From Sweltsa coloradensis (lineage: Eukaryota > Arthropoda > Insecta > Plecoptera > Chloroperlidae), in assembly GCA_024449915.1 (NCBI GenBank), contig JAMZAV010003162.1:1-64000 (forward strand): a stretch of 64,000 bases of DNA, read 5' to 3'. The notes under the pieces were generated by a model. That model saw nothing but the letters and a program-made list of their open reading frames with translations. It was not told where the DNA came from and made no database searches. The position numbers were made by a program, and so were the translations under genes. Shown in pieces: positions 11,519 through 21,525 of this stretch (the first letter of the stretch is position 1; the number at the start of each line of letters is the position of its first letter).

Positions 11519-12180
11519 GTTAAATGTTAAATGTTAAATGTTAAATGTCTGTCTGTCTGTCTGTCTGTCCAGGCTCATACGGCCGAACGGCCAAATAGAC
11601 CGAGCTGAAATTTTAAACAGACATCAGTGACCAGGTAACTGAGAACTGCTAAAAAAATGAGCACAATCTGTTACGATTTAAACCTGCAAGAAATAAAAAA
11701 CTGAAAAATTCGTTGAAATGTATGGGAATTATTTTAACGACAATGGTTTTCATTTTGAAATAATATATTTTGTTTGTTATTTACCTGGCTGTGAAATGCC
11801 GTGTCCAAGGTTAATCGAATGTTGGACGTCAAGGTACCCCCAAATTCCGCTCGTCGATTGAGTAAACCTTGCAATATTTTCACGTATTTCCTACTGGCCA
11901 TGTTTTCCGTAGTATTGTCACAGATGATGGACTACACTGCGTTATATGCATTTCAAAACATGTTAAATAATTTAAAAAATACAATCCAGAAATTACAAAA
12001 TCTTTCCCGACCATTAAACCCACGTCTCCCACATTTCGGCTATAAGTGCGCTTTAGCCAACTCGACTAGGGAAACGCCAAAGTCGTTGTTAGACGAGCGA
12101 GCGAGTCATGTGTTGAGTACACGGCAACATTTGCATTTAAGTTTGATAATTATATCGGTATAGATAATAGGGTTTTAAGT
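11519..12180 (+). mobile_element. Helentron-like family 3 copy with (GTCT)n microsatellite
   Basis: It starts with GTTAAAT repeats and a (GTCT)n run, then GGCCGAACGGCCAAATAGACCG, GCTGAAATTTTAAACAGACATC and TCTGTTACGATTTAAAC. It reaches ACTAGGGAAACGCCAAAGTCG at ~12066, which continues into TTAGACGAGCGAGCGAG. The same order is found at 37634-38290 with a different microsatellite, and inverted at 62714-62905. No protein is coded. Confidence 0.55.
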
Positions 12181-12873
12181 TGAGTTGGTAGGCTATAAGG
12201 GCACGTCAACTGTAAGGTAATAATGCACCACTTTAGTCTATGATAGGCTAGGGAGACCTTAGGTAGGTAAATAATAAATTGATAAATGGGCTTAAATGTG
12301 TAGGTTCTATTTTAACAACAATGTTTTTTCGGGAAGAATTATAATTTTTGGAATGTCAAGAGGTGCGCGGCACTGGCCAAGATGCATCAAAACTTGCACG
12401 CTCAAGATTACCCAAAACTCCGCACGGAGATTGAGTAAACCTTGCAATCTTAGCTCGTTCTCGTACTGGCTATGTTTCTTATACTATTCTGCAATGTTAA
12501 AACACTACAGAAATTATTTATTTATTTGTAATTAATATTATTAACCTAGATGGTTGGCATGCGAAATAAAGTACGATGTACATGAATAATCCCATACAAT
12601 TTTTATGTCTTTTGTAATTTTTTATACTATACAAAATTTGCGTTTAGCGACAGAAGATACGATTGGTTTGTGCATGGACTTAAAATAGTTACATCCATGG
12701 TTTGTAGAAACTCCATTGAGATTCGTGGATCTTGATCACTGCCTTGGTACAAACAATTAAAGATCAAACAGGAATAATTAAAACATAGTATGGGCCTGGT
12801 TTAATTTGTTATTTTTGCAAACAAAAACACATTCTACGCCGCCATTAATTGGCGTGCTTTCTGTTTGTTTATA
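12181..12873. other. Repeat-derived DNA, no gene
   Basis: It contains the GTCAACTGTAAGG...ATGCACCAC motif shared with repeat family R, and a second partial family-3 tract (12296-12450) similar to 11750-11900. No coding sequence is visible. Confidence 0.4.
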
Positions 12874-13317
12874 AAACTAGGGAAACGCCAAAGTCGTTGT
12901 TAGACGAGTGAGTGAGCCATGTGTTGAGTACCCGGTAACATTCCTTTTCTTCCCCCTACCTTAGGCCGCCCTAGCCTATCATAGGCTACAGTGGAGCATT
13001 ATGGCCTAAGCTATGACCTAAACTTAAATACCCTATTATTTATACGAATATTACTAGGGAAACGCCAAAGTCGTTGTTAGACGAGTGAGTGAGCCATGTG
13101 TTGAGTGCGCCGGAACATTTGCATTTAAGTTTGATTATAATATTCGTATAAATAATAGGGTATTTAAGTTTAGGTCATAGCTTAGGCTATAATGCTCCAC
13201 TGTAGCCTATGATAGGCTAGGGAGGCCAAAGGTAGGGGGAAGAAAAGGAATGTTACCGGGTACTCAACACATGGCTCACTCACTCGTCTAACAACGACTT
13301 TGGCGTTTCCCTAGTTA
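12874..13317. repeat. Large inverted repeat with family-3 ends (178-bp arms)
   Basis: Arms 12874-13050 and 13141-13317 are near-identical reverse complements. Both outer ends are AACTAGGGAAACGCC, and both inner ends are ATACGAATATT. The 90-bp spacer begins with a third copy of the same terminus (13053). Both termini are thus the same 3'-type end (CTAGT), as at 38250-38543. Confidence 0.7.
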
Positions 13318-13574
13318 AATAAACACACGAGACAATAATACACAAAGCAATGACGTGAACACAAGGAGAAAAAGAGCAGTTACATATATTGACACGTCAT
13401 TGCAAACAGTGTATGAGCGAAAACGATGCGTGTATAAAATCACGCGAAACGAGAGCATAAACACAAGAAAAATCACTAATATAATATGTGCTTTAAAGAC
13501 AGAGAAAAAACACATACAAGAAAGAAATCGAGGAACAATTATGCAAAGAAAATCAGACGTCGAATGAACGAACC

Positions 13575-13600
13575 CACGATATCCAGGGAGAGATATCGTG
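13575..13600 (-). promoter_or_regulatory. Hairpin in BEL1 leader
   Basis: CACGATATC and GATATCGTG form a perfect 9-bp stem with an 8-base loop, between primer-binding site and gag. A role in RNA packaging or dimerisation is only a guess from position. Confidence 0.35.
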
Positions 13601-13723
13601 ACGCCAGAGCACGAGAACAAAACCACGAGTATACAAAAATACACAGCAACTCGAGCAATTATGTTTATACAAGACAATGAGAAAGTAGTGATAAAAATCC
13701 AAAATGAAAGAAACAAAGTTTGC

Positions 13724-13741
13724 ATCCGGCCCGGAGGACCA
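13724..13741 (-). promoter_or_regulatory. BEL1 primer-binding site
   Basis: On the minus strand, three bases after the LTR, comes TGGTCCTCCGGGCCGGAT. It begins with TGG, as expected for pairing with the CCA end of a tRNA. From memory it is closest to the 3' end of tRNA-Tyr, with about two mismatches; this should be treated as tentative. Confidence 0.55.
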
Positions 13742-13744
13742 GCT

Positions 13745-14360
13745 TGTTTAGGCCAAGATGCCTATACCGAGATTTTAAGTGGACTGTAATTATTAGTTTT
13801 TTATAGAGCAAAAAGAACAAGGAAGAAATATAGGAAATAAATGCATAAGGGAACTAACGTGAGAGCGCAGGTACTTCCTGGAGTGAATGACTGCCCACGA
13901 CGTCGTGCGGTCGTGACGTGCGCGTCGCGACGTCAATGTAACAGACGTCGTGGGGGACAGGATGGAGTGAAAGAGCTTTCCAGTTGGAAGAGTTAGAGAA
14001 GTGAGAAATAAAGAAATAGCAAACCGTAGCGGTTGAATGTCACAACACAGGCAAAGTCACTACAAACACAGTGCAGCGTACGAGAGCGTGAGAAAACTGG
14101 ATTTGCCCAAATATGGGCTAGAGAGATAACAGATAGCAACCTTTCAGAGACGACAGCTGGTCGTGTACTAAACTAGGGATGAGCAATATGCGAATACAAA
14201 CGGAAGAAAAACAGAAAACGAACGTGATTGGCTGACCAAATCACATGACAAAACCGGACAAAACACTCGAGTCAAAACCAAATGAAAAGATGAAAAATTA
14301 ATTCAATGAAAATAGCACTAAACAAAGCGACGAAAATACAAGAAATAATCGGCGCGAACA
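13745..14360 (-). repeat. BEL1 5' LTR (upstream copy)
   Basis: This is the cleaner of the two LTRs, 616 bp. It starts TGTTTAGGCC and ends GCGAACA. It contains the CpG-rich palindromic stretch GCGTCGCGACGTC also seen at 1105 in the other LTR. It marks the right boundary of the element; the following bases (CAAAC) are the presumed target duplication. Confidence 0.8.
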
Positions 14361-15416
14361 CAAACACATAAATTATCTGCTAATATTGTATTGTTTAATC
14401 AAAACAAAATGTACCCTACAGTCCCCTACACTGAGAGTTAGTGTATCCGTACGTGTTTGCTGACAACACATTGGTTGTAGCCATGTATCTAATCATAAAT
14501 CCAGTGGAATATATTATCTTTTGTATAGTTATTGGAACGGAAAAAATACAACAGTATAATAAAATTATCAAACTATACCAATTACCTGATAATATAAAGA
14601 AATATGTGGTTTGATTTCGATTTGATTGATCTTTATTGATTGATCTTTATTTTTCCATATTGTTTGTAAACATGGTTGTTCTTTTGGATATTTATATGCT
14701 CCAATAAGAGTAGCACTTGAGGCGGAGCATATTTTTCTTATTATAATAGTGGTAGTGTACAGTTAATTGGTATTCTTAGGAACTAAATACCGTTTCTATA
14801 ATAAAATAAAATAAAATTGACATATAATATTAAGACATTCCAATAGATAATGTACACGTTATAAGAAGACAAGACCAAGACAGTTTTTTTTTTACAATTG
14901 TGGTACATGGATAGTCCAAATTTACGTTCACCAAATAACGCAGATAAGTGCTATAGTAGGATATCCGTATTCCATAAACAAAACAAAACAGTCACTCAAT
15001 TTTTTGCCTTTTCTGTCCCCTCGCCCAATCCTAATGTCACGAACTCACCTTTCTAGAACCCCTCCGTCAGTCGGTAGATACTTCTTTTTGACGGGCTCTT
15101 TACGATAACCTCCATTAGCTTTTGTTTTGGTGTTGTCATCTTCAAAATCATTGTGCCCTCAACCTCATCCCCTACCCTCCAAAAGGAAGTAAAACTAGAG
15201 TAATTGTTAGAAAACCAAAATATCTTGTATGCTGCCCCAGGTAAAGCCGTGTTCTGACAGGTGCATTCCCTGGGAGTACATACAAAATAATCTACTATCG
15301 TCATAGCCCATCTTTATCCTTGTGATTTAATAATGAGATGGACGCTTCATTCTATTATCGTCAACAACACAATAGCAAACAACAATTTTAACAATTCTAA
15401 TCAGAAAATGATATAT
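14361..15416. other. No gene seen
   Basis: AT-rich DNA with short direct repeats (TTGATTGATCTTTATT twice near 14624-14655) and no reading frame resembling a known protein. Confidence 0.4.
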
Positions 15417-16020
15417 TTGAGGGAGCGTCTTCACTTGACTCTTTTGGCTCGAATGTCTGGGTTTTTTTTTCCTTTTTTTTCTTTTACTGCTTCGGTACAG
15501 GTCGCACCGTTTCTCTGATCGACCTGAAATTTTGCACACATGTACATACCACTTATGCGGGTTGCTGTATAGTTTTGTGGCAAAATCGTTCAAAAATTTA
15601 TAAAGTTACATTAAAGTTAATCAAAAGTTTTTTTTCCAAACTAAACGGTGACAAAATCTGAGGTGGCCAAATCATTTAGAATGTCCGTCCGGTGACGAAT
15701 ATGTTCATTTTATTTTGATTCGATAAGTAGTGTAGATAGAAATTACATTTTAACAAAAGTAACGTTACCATGGCAACGAAAAGTCGCACGAGAATTCTGG
15801 TCACTATGCACTGCCACCTAGAAGTGATCAAGAGTTAAAATTGTTCCCCTAGATGGTGGTGGATTTTATCCATTCTCTCCTATTTTACAAATTTTCAGCT
15901 AAATCGGCCAAGACCTTAAAGACTTATTGGTATGTAACATTATGGGAATGTCGTACTCGGGTCGTGTTGCACGTACCGGTGCTCGCTCAACAACGCGACG
16001 GGACTTTAGCGTTTTCCTTG
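15417..16020 (+). mobile_element. Helentron-like family 2, full-length copy
   Basis: The 5' end is TTGAGGGAGCGTC (subterminal TTGAGCGAGC in other copies). The 3' end is GCTCGCTCAACAACGCGACGG...GCGTTTTCCTTG, i.e. an inverted subterminal repeat, then the AACGC/GCGTT hairpin, with CTAG mutated to CTTG. The interior holds ATGTCCGTCCGGTGACGAATATG and GGTCTTGGCC-type segments shared with 22130-23065. It is non-coding. Subterminal inverted repeats, a 3' hairpin, CTAG and a following T match the Helentron/HINE type. Confidence 0.65.
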
Positions 16021-17373
16021 TAATTTTATTGGTGGGGTATTTTGAAGCAGCAGGGAATCGAAACCGTACTACCGGACCCACAATTAGGGCTAATATTTGT
16101 ATAACCCGAACGTCGAACGAACGACCAGAACAAAACCAAACCCTCGAAAAGTAAACATTTGGTGCTTGTGAGTTGGGCAATCTGTAAGAATTGCTTAGCG
16201 CTCGATGTTTTTTTCCCTGCAATCGTCCGCGCTATTTTCGCGGTAGGCTATAGGAGTATAGGATTTGAATTGACGCCTGAAAACAACTCGTCATTACTAG
16301 GGGCGTATTTAGGCCTAGGCGCAATAGGCGTGCGCCTATAACCCCTCCAGCTAGCCCCCCCCCCCCCCCCCCCCCCCTTCGAGCTAAGTGGCCCCAAATT
16401 TCCCGTGAACTCAAAATATAGCACTTTTTATGGACACCTTCAAAATAATCACTGAACTTAGCCTTGCCAAGCTTTTTAATTCAATCGTTGAATTATTTCA
16501 TATGAACATCTCATGACATGAAAAGTTATTCATAATTTCTTCGTTCTCTACCACCTACATGGCTACTCGTCTACTCCGATTGTGATAAAATTTGCAGGAG
16601 ACTTGAACTATCTCTTACCTTCGACCTGTGTATTTGACCAATGTTAAGTAATATCTACGTTATATCTCTCTTGAACATTATTTTGAAGAGTTATTAAAAC
16701 CACTTGTTGAAATCTGCTATTTATTCACAGCCTTGTATTGTTGGTTGGTATGGTCATAAATATAGTTAATTGTGGTTAACGTGACAGGTTGGCTACAAGG
16801 AGGTATGAATAATGTAAGGAGACAGCATGCGCTATCTGTGGCTGTACAAATGAACGTGGCCGTTTTGAACGTCTCTGATCGAGTTTTTCGCAGTATTTGC
16901 TGCTTCTCGTTGGTGCTGACCAATATGGCGGCTACTAAAACATAGAGTTTTTCGCAGTACCCGGTATTTACTCCTTCTCGTTGGTGCTGACTAATATGGC
17001 GACTACCATCGACGGCCGCCATGTTAAAATGGCGGGACTGAAACAGCTGGTATTATACCGTTGATAATAACTCTTGTATTAATATGAGATAGAATAATAA
17101 AGAGGTGAAATGTAATTTTTGTTGATGTGCTGCGTTTTGTTTGTTTTGGAATGTTCATAGCTTTGACAAAGAGCTTTAATAATACCGACGACCTTGCTTT
17201 GGGTTCGAGGCTTTCGCCGACCACCATTGTCGTTCAAAGTGGCTATGGTTTTGACGACGCCACACTGCCTCCTTACATTATTCCTTCCTCCTTGGTTGGC
17301 TAGTGTACGGTTATGGACATGCCCATACCCTCTTTAGTATATAAGATAAACTCAATTTTGTATTAGTACTACA
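16021..17373. other. No gene; poly-C tract and a short tandem duplication
   Basis: A 23-base C run lies at 16355-16377. A ~66-bp imperfect tandem duplication (GAGTTTTTCGCAGTA ... CTTCTCGTTGGTGCTGAC ... ATATGGCG) spans about 16879-17010. Nothing codes for a recognisable protein. Confidence 0.45.
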
Positions 17374-18064
17374 CTAGGAAAACGCTCAGTTGGACGCGTT
17401 GTTGAGCGAGCACCGGTAGGTGCAACATGACCCGAGTACGACATTCCCATAAGGCCCACCACACAGTGTAGGCCTAACTGGATATTGACATTGTACACTG
17501 TATACTATGGGTACGTTCCGAATGATGCTCCCACGCTCCCACAACACCCAGACATGCACAAGATGCCCGAGGTTTAACCTTGGGCGTTACGGGCGTTGTG
17601 ATGGCGGCGGTGTTTACGGAATGCTTTGGGCACGCCCAAGGCTGCAAGTAAGCATCATTCGGAACGTACCCTATTACAACATCTTTGCATTGTACTAATT
17701 CACGTCATGCCTTCTAAAGTGTATCTTTGTATCTTCACTGCCTCCTTCATTTTTAGCATAATTTTTCGAATTATGATTACCCATAAGTCTTTAACGTCTT
17801 GACCGATTTAGCTGAAAATTTGAAAAATAGGAGAGAATGGTGTACTTATTGACCGTGCAAAATTTTATAACGATCGGAATATTTTTTTTTTTTTATAACC
17901 AACTATCGGATTTTGTTCAAAAACTATACAGCAACCCGCCTAGGTAGTATGTACATGAGTGCAAAATTTCAGGTCGATCAGAGAAACGTTGCGACCTGTA
18001 TCGAAGCAGTAACAGAAAAAAAAGGCATTCGAGCCATAAGAGTCAAGTGGAGACGCTCGCTCAA
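17374..18064 (-). mobile_element. Helentron-like family 2, interrupted copy
   Basis: The 3' end at the left is CTAGGAAAACGC, then TTGTTGAGCGAGCACCGGT. The 5' end at the right is CGCTCGCTCAA. The element's own sequence breaks at ~17453 (CATTCCCATAA) and resumes at ~17775 (CCATAAGTCTTTAA). The ~320-bp interruption contains the MITE at 17509-17671. Confidence 0.6.
17509..17671. mobile_element. 163-bp MITE with 21-bp inverted ends
   Basis: Ends GGGTACGTTCCGAATGATGC and its exact complement bound a GC-rich core. The element is flanked on both sides by TAT, a 3-bp target duplication. Length, ends and a 3-bp duplication suggest the PIF/Harbinger group, although that group prefers TWA; the family assignment is uncertain. 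Confidence 0.65.
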
Positions 18065-18200
18065 TAAAAAAATCCATGTTTACAATGGGGAAAAATCAAT
18101 CAATCGATCAATCATATCGGCTTAACGCACCAAATATACGTGCTTATCCAACAACGTGGCTGAAAAAAACATTTGTAGTATTTTGTCCGGTTGTTCGGTT

Positions 18201-19191
18201 CAGGCGCGTAACAACTTAGTTTCAGGTGGGGGGGTCACTGGTCACATCCAACTAAGGGGGTTCCGGAGGGGGATGGCGCCCATCTAATGCGGGTCTGGGG
18301 CGCACAGCCCCGGTAATTTTTTCGATTCTTAGAGTGTGATTGGCGTATTTTAACGAGTTTTAGGCATGGTTTTTTAATAAAATTTGTTAGTGGTGACTGG
18401 ACCATAAGCAATTCAAAATGGTCCATCTCCAAATTTTTACCTGGATGACCAATCCCTGGTTACGGCGGTGCATTCATTATAGGCACACACAAAATGAGAG
18501 TTGGTCTTGGGTAAAGACCAGTTTATGATTGACAGGATCGTAGGTGCACGTCTCGTTGACGTTTCTACTATTTACAACTCTTTTTTCCCATTGAATCCGT
18601 CAAACATTAAGTGGCCTTTCTTTGGGGTGATTTACAGACAAAAAAATTTCAAAATTGCTTTAAACAATGCGCTCATGGTGGTTGTACCTTAAAGTGAGAC
18701 CACATAAATGTCATATGAAAGTTGAGGATAATATGAGTGGGTGGTCAGACAGTACAGTGGGAGGGAGGAATCAATTCCCCCCCCCCCCCCCCCCTTGTTA
18801 CGCCACTGCATAACACAACTTCGCACTGCACTTGTACATACCTCTGTTCCCAGCCACCAGGGAAAGAAGAAAGACTAATTTTGGTCTGGTAAAGTCCAGT
18901 TTACGATAGGCTGGAGCGTAGGTCAAGTGTTTCTACCATTTTAAACTATTCACCCATTGATTCCGTCAAACATAAATGGCCTTTCTTTGGGGGTGATGAC
19001 AAAACTCTTTAACAACCCCTCCACCCCCTGGGGCCAGGACCATTTCTGGCGACGGTTGAACAGTGCGACTACAAGGCTAGACAAAAAACTGTCAACAATG
19101 AAAGTTGTGGATAACCTAAGGGGGGGGGGGGTCAGACTGGCGAGTGGGGGGGGGGGGGGTCACCCTTCCCCCCTCCCTTGTTACGCGCCTG
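18201..19191. mobile_element. hAT-type MITE with perfect 8-bp target duplication
   Basis: The ends are 14-bp inverted repeats CAGGCGCGTAACAA ... TTGTTACGCGCCTG. GTTCGGTT lies immediately outside each end (18193-18200 and 19192-19199), an exact 8-bp target duplication as made by hAT transposases. Inside, ~310 bp occur twice (18497-18807 and 18882-19191), sharing AATCCGTCAAACAT and GGCCTTTCTTTGGGG. The first copy ends in its own TTGTTACGCCACTG terminus. It contains poly-C and poly-G runs and no transposase. Confidence 0.75.
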
Positions 19192-20669
19192 GTTCGGTTG
19201 TATGAAGTCGAGTTTTAGATTTTTTACGTTCTAACATTGCCATTGTATTAAATATAAAATTGGTAGTCCAAAATATTTTTTGTTTTTGTCTCACTTTGTC
19301 GCACTCTCCATAAATATTCATATTATTATTGTGAATAGCATGGGCCCCGGAAATTTTCAGCGTCTATGGCCCCACCAAATAACGTAAAGGCGCCACTGGT
19401 AATTACGCACATTAGAAATAAGGCAAAGCGGGTTGGTGACAACACCCCTCCCCCAAACAATAAACAATGTACAATCGAAGTGGGCGGTAGCGTATGAGAG
19501 TCGATAGCCAGCGCGGTGCCAGATCAGGATCACGTTAAGTCATTATTGCAACATTAGCTTTCATCCAGTCTTTTTTTTACACCAATGAGGACTCGGCACC
19601 GCGGCACCGCCGTCTTTCATTGACTTGCAACTCAACATCACTGCAACCGACAACTTATTTACAAGGGGACAATTTTGTCCCCTTGTAAGGCATACAATAA
19701 TTATATTTAATATAATTATTGTATGCCTTTATAGTTTATATTCATGGATAACAGTTAAAACAAGGATATGCAGGAACATCCTGGATTCGAACGAGGATCG
19801 CAGGATCATGGGTAACAAGACTTTAACAACACCAATCTGAAATCAACCAATGGCTTCTGCAGTGGCTTATACAAATTTTAAGAGTATGGAAACGGTACAA
19901 TAATTTTATCAAGTTAATAATTAACTAAGATTATTTAATTCATGAATAGTATATAAACACATTTATTTGAAACTAAAGCTACAATCGCCACACAAAAAAC
20001 TAAAATAACCGAAAAAATGCAAGCTAGACAATGTGTGTAGTGCTGTAGTCCAATTTTGACTCGACTTATCATTTAAGTGATAAGATTGAAATAATATAGT
20101 TATATTGTTTAAGTTTTGCGCAATACCATAATTTATACAGACCGCAAATGCTTCAGCTTAACCTTTCAAAAGGAATTTGTCTTGAAAAGGTTGAGTTGCC
20201 CAAAGCGAATACAATAGAGAGATTTTAGGACCCTCACTGAGGTTTTCAATTTACATTCCAAGATGAAAATGACAATTACATAATGGAAACTCTTTTAAGT
20301 GGTAGATAAATTGAGTAATTTTCAACATTTGGGGATTATATGGGAGTGTATGCTATTTATCAAGTCATAACTAGGCTGAAATTGTTTTTGAATCGAACTT
20401 GTACCTCAAATTTAAGAGGGATTGAAGAACAAATAACGTAACTATTTGATATGATTAAATTCGAATAATTCTATCAAAATTATCGTAAACACTTCGCCAA
20501 AAAAATGAAAATGCTTAGAAAATTTTTAATAAGACAAAGTATTTGTTAAAATTGAGAAAAAACTTATCAAACACGCTTTAAGTTTCGAGATGGAATTTAT
20601 CTCGACACTACATCCATATATAAATATATATATATTATACACCAGAACTTTTTAACCGGAAAATATTAA
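19192..20669. other. No gene; AT-rich with two perfect hairpins
   Basis: Only the adjacent hairpins at 19661-19729 stand out. The remainder (19730-20669) has no recognisable coding or repeat signature. Confidence 0.4.
19661..19729. repeat. Two adjacent perfect hairpins
   Basis: 19661-19686 is ACAAGGGGACAA, a 2-base loop, then its complement (12-bp stem). Directly after, 19687-19706 and 19710-19729 form a perfect 20-bp stem (AAGGCATACAATAATTATAT) with a 3-base loop. Perfect pairing in such AT-rich DNA suggests recent origin or selection; the function is unknown. Confidence 0.65.
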
Positions 20670-20733
20670 AAACAACACCACTCGACTGAACAATCACGGT
20701 TAAAAATTATCCAACACAAACTCACCCGTTGCG

Positions 20734-21075
20734 TTATATTTCTGCCACATCCGTGGCCTTCCTCAGACGCGAGGTAACTGAAGTCTCCCTTGCTGTTCTA
20801 GTTTCTCGAAGCGCACTGGTGGCGCTCCTCCACGCCCTCTCTACTTCCCCGCGAACCACCGGTCCCCCTATGGCGGGAAAGTCCAAACTTGGTTGGCTTA
20901 TTAAGCTTGGGAAATAGATCATAACTGCAGCCTCCTTTAGCTTCCTTTTCGTCGTATTTTCCTCTTTTAACGCTATTTTAATGTCTTGCCAAATGACGCC
21001 TGTTTTACACTCAAATAAATGGTCCCGAAGTTTGCTTGCTCCCCTAGTTTTACCTGACACTATGTTTCTATGTTC
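20734..21075 (-). pseudogene. PLE family B protein C-terminus (left arm)
   Basis: The frame carries SKLRDHLFECKTGVIWQDIKI, then TTKRKLKEAAVMIYFPSLISQ. HxFxCKT-type segments followed by a basic KRKxxEAxxI helix resemble the end of the GIY-YIG endonuclease of PLEs, where a lesion-binding helix follows the core. It ends in ATDVAEI and a stop. Only the C-terminus is present. The assignment is by motif style and context and is moderately sure. Confidence 0.5.
20739..20766 (-). ncRNA. Hammerhead-like core, family B, left arm
   Basis: On the minus strand: CTGAGGA, then a GCCAC-GGAT-GTGGC hairpin, then GAAA. This matches the hammerhead ribozyme core CUGANGA, stem II, GAAA. Stem III and the cleavage site are not evident. 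Confidence 0.4.
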
Positions 21076-21121
21076 TAGTATGTGGGAGAGACCATGAGAC
21101 CAACGGGGGTGCGGATAAACG

Positions 21122-21462
21122 AACATAGAAACATAGTGTCAGGTAAAACTAGGGGAGCAAGCAAACTTCGGGACCATTTATTTGAGTGTAAAACAGGCGT
21201 TATTTGGTAAGACATTAAAATAGTGTTAAAAGAGGAAAATACGACGAAAAGGAAGCTAAAGGAGGCTGCAGTTATGACCTATTTCCCAAGCTTAATAAGC
21301 CAACCAAGTTTGGACTTTCCCGCCATAGGGGGACCGGTGGTTCGCGGGGAAGTAGAGAGGGCGTGGAGGAGCGCCACCAGTGCGCTTCGAGAAACTAGAA
21401 CAGCAAGGGAGACTTCAGTTACCTCGCGTCTGAGGAAGGCCACGGATGTGGCAGAAATATAA
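21122..21462 (+). pseudogene. PLE family B protein C-terminus (right arm)
   Basis: The mirror copy of the left arm, with one in-frame stop (TGGTAAGAC near 21207 where the left copy reads TGGCAAGAC) before KEENTTKRKLKEAAV. It ends at the same stop codon. The near identity of the two arms indicates recent duplication or gene conversion. Confidence 0.5.
21430..21457 (+). ncRNA. Hammerhead-like core, family B, right arm
   Basis: The plus-strand copy of the same motif: CTGAGGA, GCCAC/GTGGC stem with GGAT loop, GAAA. It overlaps the end of the coding frame, where the codons read LRKATDVAEI. Confidence 0.4.
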
Positions 21463-21525
21463 CGCAACGGGTGAGTTTGTGTTGGATAATTTTTAACCGT
21501 GTATTGTTCAGTCGAGTGGTTTTGT

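Larger units (their letters stand above)
11384..13744 (-). other. BEL1 leader with palindromic insertions
   Basis: The DNA between the upstream LTR and gag should be a short leader. BEL sequence appears to be 11384-11518 and 13318-13744. The middle is foreign repeats (11519-13317). No reading frame of interest is seen. Confidence 0.5.
943..14360 (-). mobile_element. BEL/Pao LTR retrotransposon BEL1, interrupted by nested insertions
   Basis: A complete but dead BEL/Pao element read on the minus strand. Two direct repeats of ~600 bp, beginning TGTTT and ending GAACA, bound it. A primer-binding site lies 3 bases inside the upstream LTR. Then come gag (11365-10300 and on to ~6990), aspartic protease (~6990-6640 and 3830-3525), a RNase H/integrase linker (3275-3100) and integrase (2993-2050). 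The reverse transcriptase expected between protease and linker is absent: only ~250-400 bp remain there. The outer flanks AAAAC/CAAAC may be a 5-bp target duplication with one mismatch. Non-BEL DNA at 3830-6623, 7204-10299 and about 11519-13317 accounts for more than half of the 13.4 kb and entered later. Confidence 0.8.
20670..21525. mobile_element. Head-to-head pair of Penelope-like element ends (family B)
   Basis: Two ~400-bp arms (20670-21075 and 21122-21525) are near-perfect reverse complements around a 46-bp spacer. Each arm codes for the same C-terminal protein piece, then a stem-loop motif, then TTGGATAATTTTTAACCGTG and a TA-rich tract. Inverted terminal repeats and a GIY-YIG-type protein C-terminus are features of Penelope-like elements. 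Confidence 0.6.

Noticed and set aside
13315..13725. 136-codon hydrophobic minus-strand frame resembling a membrane protein
   Set aside because: It occupies the BEL1 leader, contains the leader hairpin, and its hydrophobicity follows from T-rich composition; no family resemblance.
20729..20917. 62-codon frame on the plus strand repeated at 21279-21467 on the minus strand
   Set aside because: It is the antisense shadow of the PLE protein C-terminus in the two arms of the inverted repeat.
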